Below, piece by piece: positions 39,799 to 47,943 of a stretch of 64,000 bases of DNA. The stretch is from Pigmentibacter sp. JX0631 (GTDB lineage: Bacteria; Bdellovibrionota_B; Oligoflexia; Silvanigrellales; Silvanigrellaceae): the NCBI RefSeq assembly GCF_029873255.1, contig NZ_CP123622.1:1886501-1950500 (forward strand). Direction: 5' to 3'. Within the stretch, counting starts at the first letter, position 1, and each line of letters starts with the position of its first letter. The translations under genes were made by a program, and so were the position numbers. Under the pieces are notes generated by a model. The model saw only the letters and a program-made list of their open reading frames with translations, did not search any database and was not told the DNA's origin.

Positions 39799-41379
39799 AT
39801 GAAGAAATTTATATGTTATGCAATATTTATATTAAATTTTATTTTCCAGCTGCAATTGCATGCAAAAGAATCTGGCTATTTGTGGACTCCTATAGCATGG
39901 ACACTGACACTAAATCCAAATATTCCAGACGATTTTAATTTAGAAATAAAATCTGTCAGTCTAAATTTCTATGATAAAAGTAATGATAAAGTTATATTAA
40001 AAGACTTATCATTTATAGGAAAAAAAAATTCAATTTTATATTTGAATAAGAAAAAAAGAAGTCAAATTTTTTTCGCGAAAAAGTTTAATGAAATTGAAGA
40101 AGGGAAATATGAATTTAAGGGGCTCTTGTTAAAATATCGAATAAATAAAGGAGAGTTATCTCAGTTTGAAGTTCTTGCAACTAATCTTTATAAAAAAGAT
40201 AAGGACAAATATTTGCAGGTTCAAATTCAAAATAATTACATTTCTCCAATGCCTGAAGTATCTTTTGAGACAAAATTTGACATAAAAAACAATCAATTAG
40301 CTGATTTTACTAATTATTATGACATTATTGAAGATGATTATATAGAAATCAATGAAATTTATACAGAGATTAAATCTTTGAAAAATAAAATATTTTCAAA
40401 TAAAGTAAAATTTATGTACGCAAACAAAATATTTCCACCTTTACAATTAAACGGGAGTAAAATAAGACATCCAAACTCTAATAATTTAGGTATGTTAGTA
40501 GATGTTAGTTGTGAAATTAAGGGAATTCTTAAAACTGTTTGGGTCAATAAAACAGATTTGCTTCAATATGTTTTTTATAGAAAAGTAAATTATGAAAAAA
40601 ATACTTGTAATATTCATAATACATTTATTCAAAAATTCTATCTGCCGAATGGAGTCTGGAACATGCAATCTATGACGATTGCTTCTAAGGATTTATCTGA
40701 AAAAAAATTTCAAACCCTTCCTTTAATTACAAAAGCAAAAGAACTAAAAAAGTATTTTAAAATGAGTGATGATTATTTTAAAACTCAAAACATCAAAGAA
40801 AGAACTCTTTTAAAAATAATAGAGCTCAATTTGACAGGTAATAAAGATAAAAATGGGATTTATTTTTTAGGAAGTTCTGAAATAAAGAAAGAAGATACTG
40901 AAAATAATGGTGGTGGTATAGTTTTTTATTTTAAAAGAAATTATGAAATTGTGAGTTTAAAAAAAATGTTTGAAGTCAAGAAAATTTATAATGCTTATTC
41001 TGGAGAGTTAATGAAAAAAGACAGAATTATAGGAGATATACAATTAAAAATAATTTTGATAGGAAATAAAAAAAATAATAAAAGATTAGAAGCTCAATTA
41101 TCTGAATTAAAAGATTTTGTCTCAACTGAGGTTATAGATTGTGTATCAGAACAGGAAGTTATAGATCCCTTGCTTGTTTTAAATGGAAACGTACAATTAA
41201 AGAATTTAAAAGAGAATTCTCGAATACTGAATGTGTCATTAAATGATTTTAATTTTATAAATAGTGGCGTTTCTCAAGATAGAATTAAACAATGTATTAT
41301 GGAAAAATTAAAAAAATTTACTTTTAAAAAAACATTTACTACACCATTTAAAGCGCAAATTGTGTTTGAAAGTTATTAA
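39799..41379 (+). CDS. Secreted protein with AgmX/PglI-like C-terminus
   Basis: 526-aa exported protein; signal peptide MKKFICYAIFILNFIFQLQL ending near HAKE. Most of the protein is beta-rich and not recognised. The last ~110 residues resemble AgmX/PglI or TonB-type C-terminal domains: DFVSTEVIDCVSEQEV, then LLVLNGNVQLKNLKENSRILNVSL and RIKQCIMEKLKKFTF. That is the pattern Cys, strand, strand, CI...L..F, with a Cys pair that could be bridged. Such domains occur in envelope and gliding-motility proteins. The downstream hydrolase gene starts 7 bp after its stop. Function unknown. Confidence 0.7.
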   Translation: MKKFICYAIFILNFIFQLQLHAKESGYLWTPIAWTLTLNPNIPDDFNLEIKSVSLNFYDKSNDKVILKDLSFIGKKNSILYLNKKKRSQIFFAKKFNEIEEGKYEFKGLLLKYRINKGELSQFEVLATNLYKKDKDKYLQVQIQNNYISPMPEVSFETKFDIKNNQLADFTNYYDIIEDDYIEINEIYTEIKSLKNKIFSNKVKFMYANKIFPPLQLNGSKIRHPNSNNLGMLVDVSCEIKGILKTVWVNKTDLLQYVFYRKVNYEKNTCNIHNTFIQKFYLPNGVWNMQSMTIASKDLSEKKFQTLPLITKAKELKKYFKMSDDYFKTQNIKERTLLKIIELNLTGNKDKNGIYFLGSSEIKKEDTENNGGGIVFYFKRNYEIVSLKKMFEVKKIYNAYSGELMKKDRIIGDIQLKIILIGNKKNNKRLEAQLSELKDFVSTEVIDCVSEQEVIDPLLVLNGNVQLKNLKENSRILNVSLNDFNFINSGVSQDRIKQCIMEKLKKFTFKKTFTTPFKAQIVFESY

Positions 41380-41386
41380 CATAAGC

Positions 41387-42217
41387 ATGAAATATAAACT
41401 TTTAAATGTTAGAATTCAAAAATCAAGTGAACAAAAACCATTAAATTATCCAATTGTTTTACTTAGAGGACTCGGTCGCTCAATGAGTTTTTGGCTAGAT
41501 TTTGAAGCTGAACTTTTAAAATATTTTGATATTGTTTTTGTTGATTTACTAGGTACCGGTGGTAGTAAAAGTTTTTTTGGTAGGAAAAGTATTGATAAAT
41601 TTGCACAAGATGTTATTTTTACTTTAAACTACTATAATATTAAAAATTTTCATCTAGCTGGCATGAGCTTAGGAGGAATGGTTGCTTTAGAAATGACCCA
41701 TATTTTAGGGAAAAATAATTGGTATAATTTATCATGCAAATCTATAATTGTTTTAAGTTCTTCTGCTATTGGTTCAGGATTAAAAAGAATATATATTTTG
41801 CCGCTAATTAGTATTTTATTTTCACTAATTCTTTCTTTTTTTTTAGGAAAGTTATCCCATAAGTATTTTGCAAAATATCTAATTGCTAATAGAAATATTC
41901 CTTTAGATTTTTGGATTACTAAATGGGACAATATTTGGGAAAATGAATATTTTTCTAGAATGGCTTTACTACGCCAATTAATTTCTGCTAGTTTTTATAG
42001 AATAAAATTAAACAGCAAGCAATTAAAATACAATTATCTTTTTCTTGTTTCTAAAGACGATGCTTTAGTGCCATGGCAAAATACTGTTTATTTATGGCAA
42101 AAAACATCTTTAGCTTCTTTAGTTGTGTTAGATGGTTTAGGCCATGATTTAACTACTGATTCACCAGAAAAAATTGCAACTATATTTTATGAATTTTCAT
42201 TGAAATTTGATGCTTAA
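41387..42217 (+). CDS. Alpha/beta-fold hydrolase
   Basis: 276-aa hydrolase with the oxyanion-region start PIVLLRGLGRSMSFW, then FVDLLGTGGS. The nucleophile elbow is AGMSLGGMVALEM (Ser). DDALVPW supplies the acidic residue, and DGLGHDLTTDSPE the His. A hydrophobic cap (~140-165) could be a membrane-associating lid. The substrate is unknown; lipid ester or thioester cleavage are common in the family. The ATG at 41387 has a weak ribosome site, but it is the only Met before the conserved start. It follows the AgmX-like gene by 7 bp and shares TTAA as overlapping stops with the convergent small gene. Confidence 0.85.
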   Translation: MKYKLLNVRIQKSSEQKPLNYPIVLLRGLGRSMSFWLDFEAELLKYFDIVFVDLLGTGGSKSFFGRKSIDKFAQDVIFTLNYYNIKNFHLAGMSLGGMVALEMTHILGKNNWYNLSCKSIIVLSSSAIGSGLKRIYILPLISILFSLILSFFLGKLSHKYFAKYLIANRNIPLDFWITKWDNIWENEYFSRMALLRQLISASFYRIKLNSKQLKYNYLFLVSKDDALVPWQNTVYLWQKTSLASLVVLDGLGHDLTTDSPEKIATIFYEFSLKFDA

Positions 42218-42534
42218 TTATTTTTTCCATATGGCTTTAACTTATCTGGAGTCTCATGAAAATGAATTGTTTTATTACTACCCCAATAGAAATCAGCACC
42301 TAATGCTAATTTTTGAAATACTTCGATAGCTTCTTTTTTTGATACAAAATCAACATAAGCTTCTCTATATTCCCCAATATTTAAATTTGTGTATTTTATT
42401 ATAACTCGATACTTTCCATTATGCAGAATCATAATATCTACCCAATTTGCGCTAAAACCACCTGAATATGAATATGGATAGTATATTAAATTAAATAATA
42501 TTATAATTGATAAATAAACATATTTTCTAAGCAT
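42214..42534 (-). CDS. Small secreted protein, 106 aa
   Basis: Signal peptide MLRKYVYLSIIILFNLIYYP with cleavage near SYS|GG, then a ~80-residue mature domain with WVDIMILHNGKYRVIIKY and KEAIEVFQKLALGADFYW. No family recognised. It lies directly downstream of pnp, and its ATG starts immediately after the T run of the pnp terminator. The only Shine-Dalgarno-like bases (GGGTG) are in the 3' arm of that hairpin. Expression would need read-through and opening of the stem. Its stop overlaps that of the convergent hydrolase by 4 bp. Confidence 0.65.
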   Translation of the reverse strand: MLRKYVYLSIIILFNLIYYPYSYSGGFSANWVDIMILHNGKYRVIIKYTNLNIGEYREAYVDFVSKKEAIEVFQKLALGADFYWGSNKTIHFHETPDKLKPYGKNN

Positions 42535-42573
42535 AAAAAAACACCCGAAAGAAATATTTATTATTTCGGGTGT
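42535..42573 (-). terminator. Terminator of pnp
   Basis: ACACCCGAAA (42541-42550) is a perfect 10-bp inverse of TTTCGGGTGT (42564-42573), loop 13 nt. On the minus strand seven T follow and run straight into the ATG of the 106-aa gene. Confidence 0.88.
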
Positions 42574-42614
42574 ATTATCTAGAATTTGATAGAAATTAAA
42601 TTCCTAAGGAAAGT

Positions 42615-44738
42615 TTAAACTATCCAAGGTTTAGTGCCTTCTACAGAAGGGGTTTTTCCAATCGCATCTTTTCTACTTAACTTAATTCTACCTGTACGAT
42701 CAAGCTCAATTACTTTGACCATAACTTCATCGCCTTCTTTAACGACTTCTTCAGTTTTATTAATTCTAGTTGCGGCAAGTTGAGAGATATGAACCAAGCC
42801 TTCGACACCAGGTTTAATTTCTACAAAAGCTCCAAAATCAGCAGTTTTCTTGACAATTCCAAGATAAATTTCACCAATTTCAGGATCGGTAGTTAGATAA
42901 TTCACCATGCGTTTTGCTTTTGCTGCCGAATTGCCGTCAGTTGAAGCAATGCTTACAATTCCTTCATCATTTACTTCGAGCTTACAGCCTGTATCTGAAA
43001 CTATTTTCTTAATATTTTTTCCACCAGGACCAATTAAATCACGAACTCTTTCTGGTTTAATTTTAATTTGTTCAATTCTTGGAGCAAGTTGGCTAAGATC
43101 GTTTGGTCTGGATATTACACGCAACATGTTATCTAAAATTAAAGTTCTACCTTCTTTAGCTTGTGCAAGTGCTTGTGCAAGAATTTCCATAGAAATTCCA
43201 GAAATTTTGATATCCATTTGCATAGCGGTAATTCCATTTTTACCACCTGCGACTTTAAAATCCATATCACCTAAATGATCTTCGTCACCTAAGATATCAG
43301 AAAGAATTGCAAATTCTTTATCTTCTAGAATAAGTCCCATAGCAATACCGGCTATCGGTTCTTTTAAAGGAACACCAGCATCAAGCATAGCTAAAGTACC
43401 AGAACAAACGGAGGCCATCGAACTTGAACCGTTACTTTCAGTAATTTCGGAAACAATTCTAATGGAATATGGAAAACGATTTTTTGTTGGAAAAGTTGCT
43501 TTTAAAGCTCTTTCAGCCAAATTTCCGTGTCCAACTTCCCTGCGTCCTGGAGATCCCAGACGTTTCACTTCACCAACGGAGTAGCCAGGCATATTATAAT
43601 GTAACATGAATGTTTTTTCTTCTAAGACATTCATAATAGATTCCGCTCTTTGTGCGTCATCATGGGTTCCTAGAGTGATAACACCAAGAGATTGAGTTTC
43701 ACCACGTGTAAATAGTGCTGAGCCATGAGTTCTTTTTAAAACTCCTACTTGGCAATCAATATTTCTAATATCTTTTGAACTTCTTCCGTCAACTCTGCGA
43801 TTATCTTTTATAATGCTTGAGCGAAGAATTTTATATTCCTGCATTTCAAACAAATATTGAAATGCTTTTTCTGATTCTTTGTCGTTTTCTATTACGAGCT
43901 CTAATTTAGCTTCTTGTTTTACTTTATCAATAGCTTTTTTTCGATCTGTTTTCGAAGCTAAAGAATATGCTTCTTTTAAAGGTTTGGCATATTTTTTAGA
44001 AATAATAGCTTTCATATCATTATTTTGTGGTGCTTCTGGAACAGTTCTTTTTTCTTTGCCACAAATTTTACGGATTTGTTCTTGGATATCACATAATTTT
44101 TTTATTTCTTTGTGACCAATTTCAATAGCTTCCAATATTTGAGCTTCTGTCAAAAAGTTTGCAGCCGCTTCTACCATTAAAATTGCGTCTTTAGTTCCCG
44201 CTACTACTAAATCTAAGTCACTTGTAGGGAGATCTGATTCAGCTGGGTTGATTAAAAATTTACCATCTTTGAAACCTATTCTTACTCCAGCTACTGGTCC
44301 TGCAAATGGAATGTCTGAAATATGAAGAGCGCAACTAGCTCCTAAGATAGCAAGTTGTGCAGGAGATACTTTAGACTCTAGAGATATTACTTGAGCAATT
44401 ACTTGAGTTTCAACCAAATACGTTTCTGGAAAGAGAGGGCGAATTGGCCTGTCTATCAAGCGGCTAGTTAGTATTTCTCTGTCTGAAGGTCTTGTTTCTC
44501 TTTTTATGTACCCACCAGGTATTCTTCCAGCAGAGTAAAACTTCTCAATATAATCTACCGATAAAGGAAAAAAGGAAGCTGTTGCTTGAGCTTCTTTTGC
44601 TGCTGTGGCGGTGACAAGAACTTGAGTTCCGCCACAAGTTACAAGAACAGAACCGCCTGCTTGTCTTGCTATACGTCCTGTTTCAATAGTGATTTCATCT
44701 TCACCAATTTTTATGGACTTTTCTGTGATATTAAACAT
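42615..44738 (-). CDS. pnp: Polyribonucleotide nucleotidyltransferase (PNPase)
   Basis: 3'-5' phosphorolytic exoribonuclease, a core of the RNA degradosome. The 707-aa protein has two RNase PH domains: the first with ETGRIARQAGGSVLVTCGGTQVLVTA and RPSDREILTSRLIDRPIRPLFP, the second with RVDGRSSKDIRNIDC, FTRGETQSL and GDMDFKVAGGKNGITAMQMDIK. A KH domain (IGPGGKNIKKI) and an S1 domain (GAFVEIKPGVEGLVHISQL) follow. AAGG precedes the ATG. rpsO, its common upstream neighbour, is absent. Instead a structured ~130-nt leader lies upstream, suggesting autoregulation or attenuation. Confidence 0.98.
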   Translation of the reverse strand: MFNITEKSIKIGEDEITIETGRIARQAGGSVLVTCGGTQVLVTATAAKEAQATASFFPLSVDYIEKFYSAGRIPGGYIKRETRPSDREILTSRLIDRPIRPLFPETYLVETQVIAQVISLESKVSPAQLAILGASCALHISDIPFAGPVAGVRIGFKDGKFLINPAESDLPTSDLDLVVAGTKDAILMVEAAANFLTEAQILEAIEIGHKEIKKLCDIQEQIRKICGKEKRTVPEAPQNNDMKAIISKKYAKPLKEAYSLASKTDRKKAIDKVKQEAKLELVIENDKESEKAFQYLFEMQEYKILRSSIIKDNRRVDGRSSKDIRNIDCQVGVLKRTHGSALFTRGETQSLGVITLGTHDDAQRAESIMNVLEEKTFMLHYNMPGYSVGEVKRLGSPGRREVGHGNLAERALKATFPTKNRFPYSIRIVSEITESNGSSSMASVCSGTLAMLDAGVPLKEPIAGIAMGLILEDKEFAILSDILGDEDHLGDMDFKVAGGKNGITAMQMDIKISGISMEILAQALAQAKEGRTLILDNMLRVISRPNDLSQLAPRIEQIKIKPERVRDLIGPGGKNIKKIVSDTGCKLEVNDEGIVSIASTDGNSAAKAKRMVNYLTTDPEIGEIYLGIVKKTADFGAFVEIKPGVEGLVHISQLAATRINKTEEVVKEGDEVMVKVIELDRTGRIKLSRKDAIGKTPSVEGTKPWIV

Positions 44739-44759
44739 GAAAAAACCTTAATAAATCCT

Positions 44760-44885
44760 AAATAGCCAAACAAAAATCGGGAGAAATTGTATGGCTATTT
44801 GATTGCTGTTTATCCTCCCGGCCAATCCGAGAGTCCCAACGCACCATGCGCCGGCTTCTTTGTTTCCCGTTTGTCGAAAGTTCAT
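44760..44885 (-). promoter_or_regulatory. Structured pnp leader with mutually exclusive helices
   Basis: Read on the minus strand. Helix 1 is CTCTCGG (44827-44833) with CCGGGAG (44815-44821). Helix 2 is CGGGAG (44815-44820) with CTCCCG (44778-44783), followed by ATTTTTGTTT. Helix 3 is AAATAGCC (44793-44800) with GGCTATTT (44760-44767). Helix 2 excludes helix 1 and interleaves with helix 3. A small stem CGCA/TGCG (44840-44850) lies upstream. The 44813-44855 part is far more GC-rich than its surroundings. No known riboswitch class was recognised. Confidence 0.6.
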
Positions 44886-45019
44886 GCTAGCAGATAATTT
44901 TCTTAAGAAAAAGCATTTAGTTTAGATTTAGTTGAATCTAATTGCGTTTGGTGATTTAACCATCAAGGCGTTTTAACGTTTAATTAATTTTTTGCTAAAA
45001 TAGTTGGAGAGTTTTTTTA

Positions 45020-45673
45020 ATGACACTTTATAAAGTATTACATTATCCTCACGTTCTTTTACGAAAAAAAGCAACGTCTGTGGAGAAATTTACAGACGAA
45101 TTAAGAGATTTTTTAAAACACTTCATTAATACAATGTATGAATTTGATGGTGGTGGTTTGGCGGCTCCTCAAATTGGTGTTTCAAAACGAATTTTTGTAG
45201 TGGATTTTAAGCCCGCCTTTGAAAGTGATAAATTCGATTTTAAAAAAGAATCTTTCAGGGTTTTTGATAGTGACAATAAAGAGATTGAACCTAAGTTCCC
45301 AATGGTTTTTATTAATCCAACTTTAGTTGAAATGTCTGAGCCTATTAAGGTTAATTGGGAAGGCTGTTTGTCCTTTCCAAATGCAGAATCTTATAATACT
45401 GATAGGTTTTTAAATGTAGAAATACACGCTCAAAATGAATTTGGTGAAAAGTTTTCTGTGAAGTCTTCGCATTTATATGCAAGCGTTTGCTTTCAGCATG
45501 AATATGATCATTTAGATGGAATTATGTTAGTGGATAGATGGAATAAAAATTCTTTTTCTGATGCAGATGTTATTGCTGATATTAAAGATTTTGAAAATGA
45601 TCCTGCCGAAAGAAAGAGAATGAAAAAATTAAAAGTTACTGAAGCCAGTAAACTAAAATTTGATTTTCTTTAA
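45020..45673 (+). CDS. def: Peptide deformylase
   Basis: Removes the formyl group from nascent N-terminal methionine. The three metal/catalytic motifs are GGGLAAPQ (44-51), EGCLS (114-118) and HEYDH (160-164). At 217 aa it is longer than typical (~170). An insert of ~25 residues (~65-92, FKPAFESDKFDFKKESFRV) separates motifs 1 and 2, and a C-terminal extension is present. TTGGAGAG precedes the ATG. It stands apart from fmt, its usual partner. The stop shares TTAA (45670-45673) with the convergent cytochrome gene. Confidence 0.95.
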   Translation: MTLYKVLHYPHVLLRKKATSVEKFTDELRDFLKHFINTMYEFDGGGLAAPQIGVSKRIFVVDFKPAFESDKFDFKKESFRVFDSDNKEIEPKFPMVFINPTLVEMSEPIKVNWEGCLSFPNAESYNTDRFLNVEIHAQNEFGEKFSVKSSHLYASVCFQHEYDHLDGIMLVDRWNKNSFSDADVIADIKDFENDPAERKRMKKLKVTEASKLKFDFL

Positions 45674-46170
45674 TTATAATTTTTATATTTATTCAGATAG
45701 ATAAGAAATTCTGTTAAATTTTCTTTCACTTCCACTGGTAAATAATGGAAAGAAGGCATTTCACTTTCTGGTATTCCGTTGTTTATAGTTTTCAAAAGCC
45801 CATCTTTTTCAAAATTATTAAAATATTTTGTATTAGGATCTAGAAAATTAGGAAGCTTTTTTCTAAGTGTTATTGAAGAAGGACCATCTCCTTTTCCTTT
45901 TGGGCCATGACAATTAGCACAATATTCTAAGTAATGTTGCTTTCCTTTGTTTTGTGCTTCTGTTAGCTGCATAATCTTACCTTGATTATCTGAAATAGCC
46001 CAAGGAGCTGGTTCATTTGTTAGCAGTGTACCAAACGGATTTTTATCAAAATAAGCCGGTAAAATCATAAATCCTATTACTAAAATGATAAATAAAATAA
46101 ATATAAATGTACTAATCATTTTTATTGGTAGTTTTTTTCCATTATTCTCATCATTTGTCTTATTTGGCAT
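45670..46170 (-). CDS. Membrane-anchored monoheme cytochrome c
   Basis: 166-aa protein with one N-terminal TM segment (~18-40) and a periplasmic class I cytochrome domain. Heme attachment is CANCH (84-88), the distal Met ligand probably M138 in SEMPSFHY. GPKGKGDGPSS is typical of small electron-transfer c-type cytochromes, like those fused to or near alternative complex III or nitrite/oxidase modules. No oxidase genes are nearby, so the partner is unknown. AAGGA precedes the ATG. Confidence 0.88.
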   Translation of the reverse strand: MPNKTNDENNGKKLPIKMISTFIFILFIILVIGFMILPAYFDKNPFGTLLTNEPAPWAISDNQGKIMQLTEAQNKGKQHYLEYCANCHGPKGKGDGPSSITLRKKLPNFLDPNTKYFNNFEKDGLLKTINNGIPESEMPSFHYLPVEVKENLTEFLIYLNKYKNYN

Positions 46171-46308
46171 GGTGCAATCCTTCTTTCCGATTTTTTCAGA
46201 ACTTGGACTTTTCTTTTAACTATAAAAAACTGCAATTTCAAATTTATCATGTTATGGTTTGCCGCTGATGGATCGACTTTAGTTACAAGGTTCGTTTTGG
46301 AGTTTTGA

Positions 46309-47913
46309 ATGAAATTTATACTTCCTAAGTTAAAAAATAAAAAATCAACACTATTGAATTTCTGTTATACTTCTTCTTTAGTTTTGCTAGGGAATACTGG
46401 TTATGCTTCTACATCATTGATGGTGAGTGGCCACGCTGGAGTTGTAGGTCAAGCGACTTATGGCTCACCTCCAGTTGGTTCGGACTTTTCAGCTATTCGT
46501 GTTCCAATTGGACTTGTACTAGAAGCAAGGCCTACAGACAATTTTTCATTATATCTAGGAATAGATTACGCTTATAATAACTATCCAGGACCTTCTACAT
46601 ATTTAGGGCAAAATTCGTCTACCGCGAAAAGTAATTCATCGGGAACCTCATCCCCTCTTCCTTTTGCAAATACCACTAATAGTTCTGCTTATTCGCAGCA
46701 AGTAGATAATGTTTATATTACTCAAGCATATTTTACTTATCAAACTGCAATAGGCTTGTTGAAAGCGGGACGAATGCCTAGACATTGGGGTTTAGGAATT
46801 TATAGGAATGCTGAGTGGACTCCTTTTTCTGGTTTGCCTTCAACTTCTGATGCTGTTGCATTAGTTACAGATTTTAATGCATTTGATATTGGTTTGTATT
46901 ATGAAAAATATGCTGAGGGTGTTGGTGGAACATCTTTGGATGCAGAAGCTAATGCATTTACTATTGAAGCTCGATTAAAATCAGATCCTGCTGATGTTGT
47001 AAGTTCAGGAGTTGGTCAAGAATTGGGAATAATGTATTCAAAATTTTCGCATGGAAAATCAAGTACCTCATTGAGTATTCTTGATTTATATGCAAAATTT
47101 TATATCTCTAGTTTTTATTTAGGTTCTGAAATATTATATCCAACAGGCTCAACACAAAGTCCTAATTATCAGTCTTTAGGTGGGGCGGCAGCATGTCCTT
47201 CTACACCAGATGGTACTCCAACTGGATCTAAGACTTGTACCTCGCAAAATATTTCAGCATTTGCAGCTTTGTTAAAGTTAAAATATCAAATTGCGGCAGG
47301 CGAAAATACTTCATTAGCTTCAACGGAAAATTCACAAGTTAGACTAGGCACAGAAGAAAGAAAAATTTCACATGTTGTTGGGCTTTTAGGTGGATATGTT
47401 TCTGGTAATTCCAACCAATTCAATTCTCCTGGAACGACTAATAGTACAAATTCAATAACTGCTTTAATGTTACATTCAAATATTCAACCTGCTTTTTTAA
47501 TGTTTAATAATACTTTACCTGCTATAAATGGTATGCCAGGTGGAGCTTTAACAAATACCACCTTTTTAAGGTTAGATTATACATATGAAAACCCAAGTTT
47601 TGGATCGGTTGGACCTGCTTTTATTTGGGGAATTATAAATGAAGTTAACCAAAATTATAATGCGCAAAATTCAATTTGTAGTAATAACTCTCCAACAGTA
47701 GATCCAAATAATCCTATTAATGTTCTTTGTGTTGGTGGAAATAATAGTCTAGGTTATGAGGCAGATATTTCATACAGATATACTACTTTAGATCGAGTTA
47801 CTTTCGGATTAGATGCTGGATATTGGTTTGTTGGAAATGCTTGGCAAATTTATAATCAAAGCCTGAATAAAGGTGTTTATGGTATGAGAGCATCTGTTGG
47901 AATGCAATTTTAA
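46309..47913 (+). CDS. Outer-membrane beta-barrel protein (porin-like)
   Basis: 534-aa exported protein; the signal peptide ends near GYAS. Alternating amphipathic strands (SLYLGIDYAYNNY, NVYITQAYFTYQTAIGLLKAGRMPRHWGLGIYR) continue to the C-terminal MRASVGMQF with terminal Phe, the barrel-assembly signal. Ser/Thr/Asn-rich segments between strands look like surface loops. Two loops each carry a Cys pair (AACPSTPDGTPTGSKTC and SICSNNSPTVDPNNPINVLC), likely disulfides. TTGGAG precedes the ATG. It could be a porin or a surface antigen; a transport role is not shown. Single gene. Confidence 0.8.
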   Translation: MKFILPKLKNKKSTLLNFCYTSSLVLLGNTGYASTSLMVSGHAGVVGQATYGSPPVGSDFSAIRVPIGLVLEARPTDNFSLYLGIDYAYNNYPGPSTYLGQNSSTAKSNSSGTSSPLPFANTTNSSAYSQQVDNVYITQAYFTYQTAIGLLKAGRMPRHWGLGIYRNAEWTPFSGLPSTSDAVALVTDFNAFDIGLYYEKYAEGVGGTSLDAEANAFTIEARLKSDPADVVSSGVGQELGIMYSKFSHGKSSTSLSILDLYAKFYISSFYLGSEILYPTGSTQSPNYQSLGGAAACPSTPDGTPTGSKTCTSQNISAFAALLKLKYQIAAGENTSLASTENSQVRLGTEERKISHVVGLLGGYVSGNSNQFNSPGTTNSTNSITALMLHSNIQPAFLMFNNTLPAINGMPGGALTNTTFLRLDYTYENPSFGSVGPAFIWGIINEVNQNYNAQNSICSNNSPTVDPNNPINVLCVGGNNSLGYEADISYRYTTLDRVTFGLDAGYWFVGNAWQIYNQSLNKGVYGMRASVGMQF

Positions 47914-47943
47914 TTTCTTAAGTTTTCCTAATGGTAATGAAAA

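Noticed and set aside
44813-44885. Identification of the GC-rich pnp leader as SRP RNA, 6S RNA or a known riboswitch
   Set aside because: The characteristic conserved loops of those RNAs (for example the SRP GGAA region or c-di-GMP, TPP, SAM and glycine motifs) are not present.
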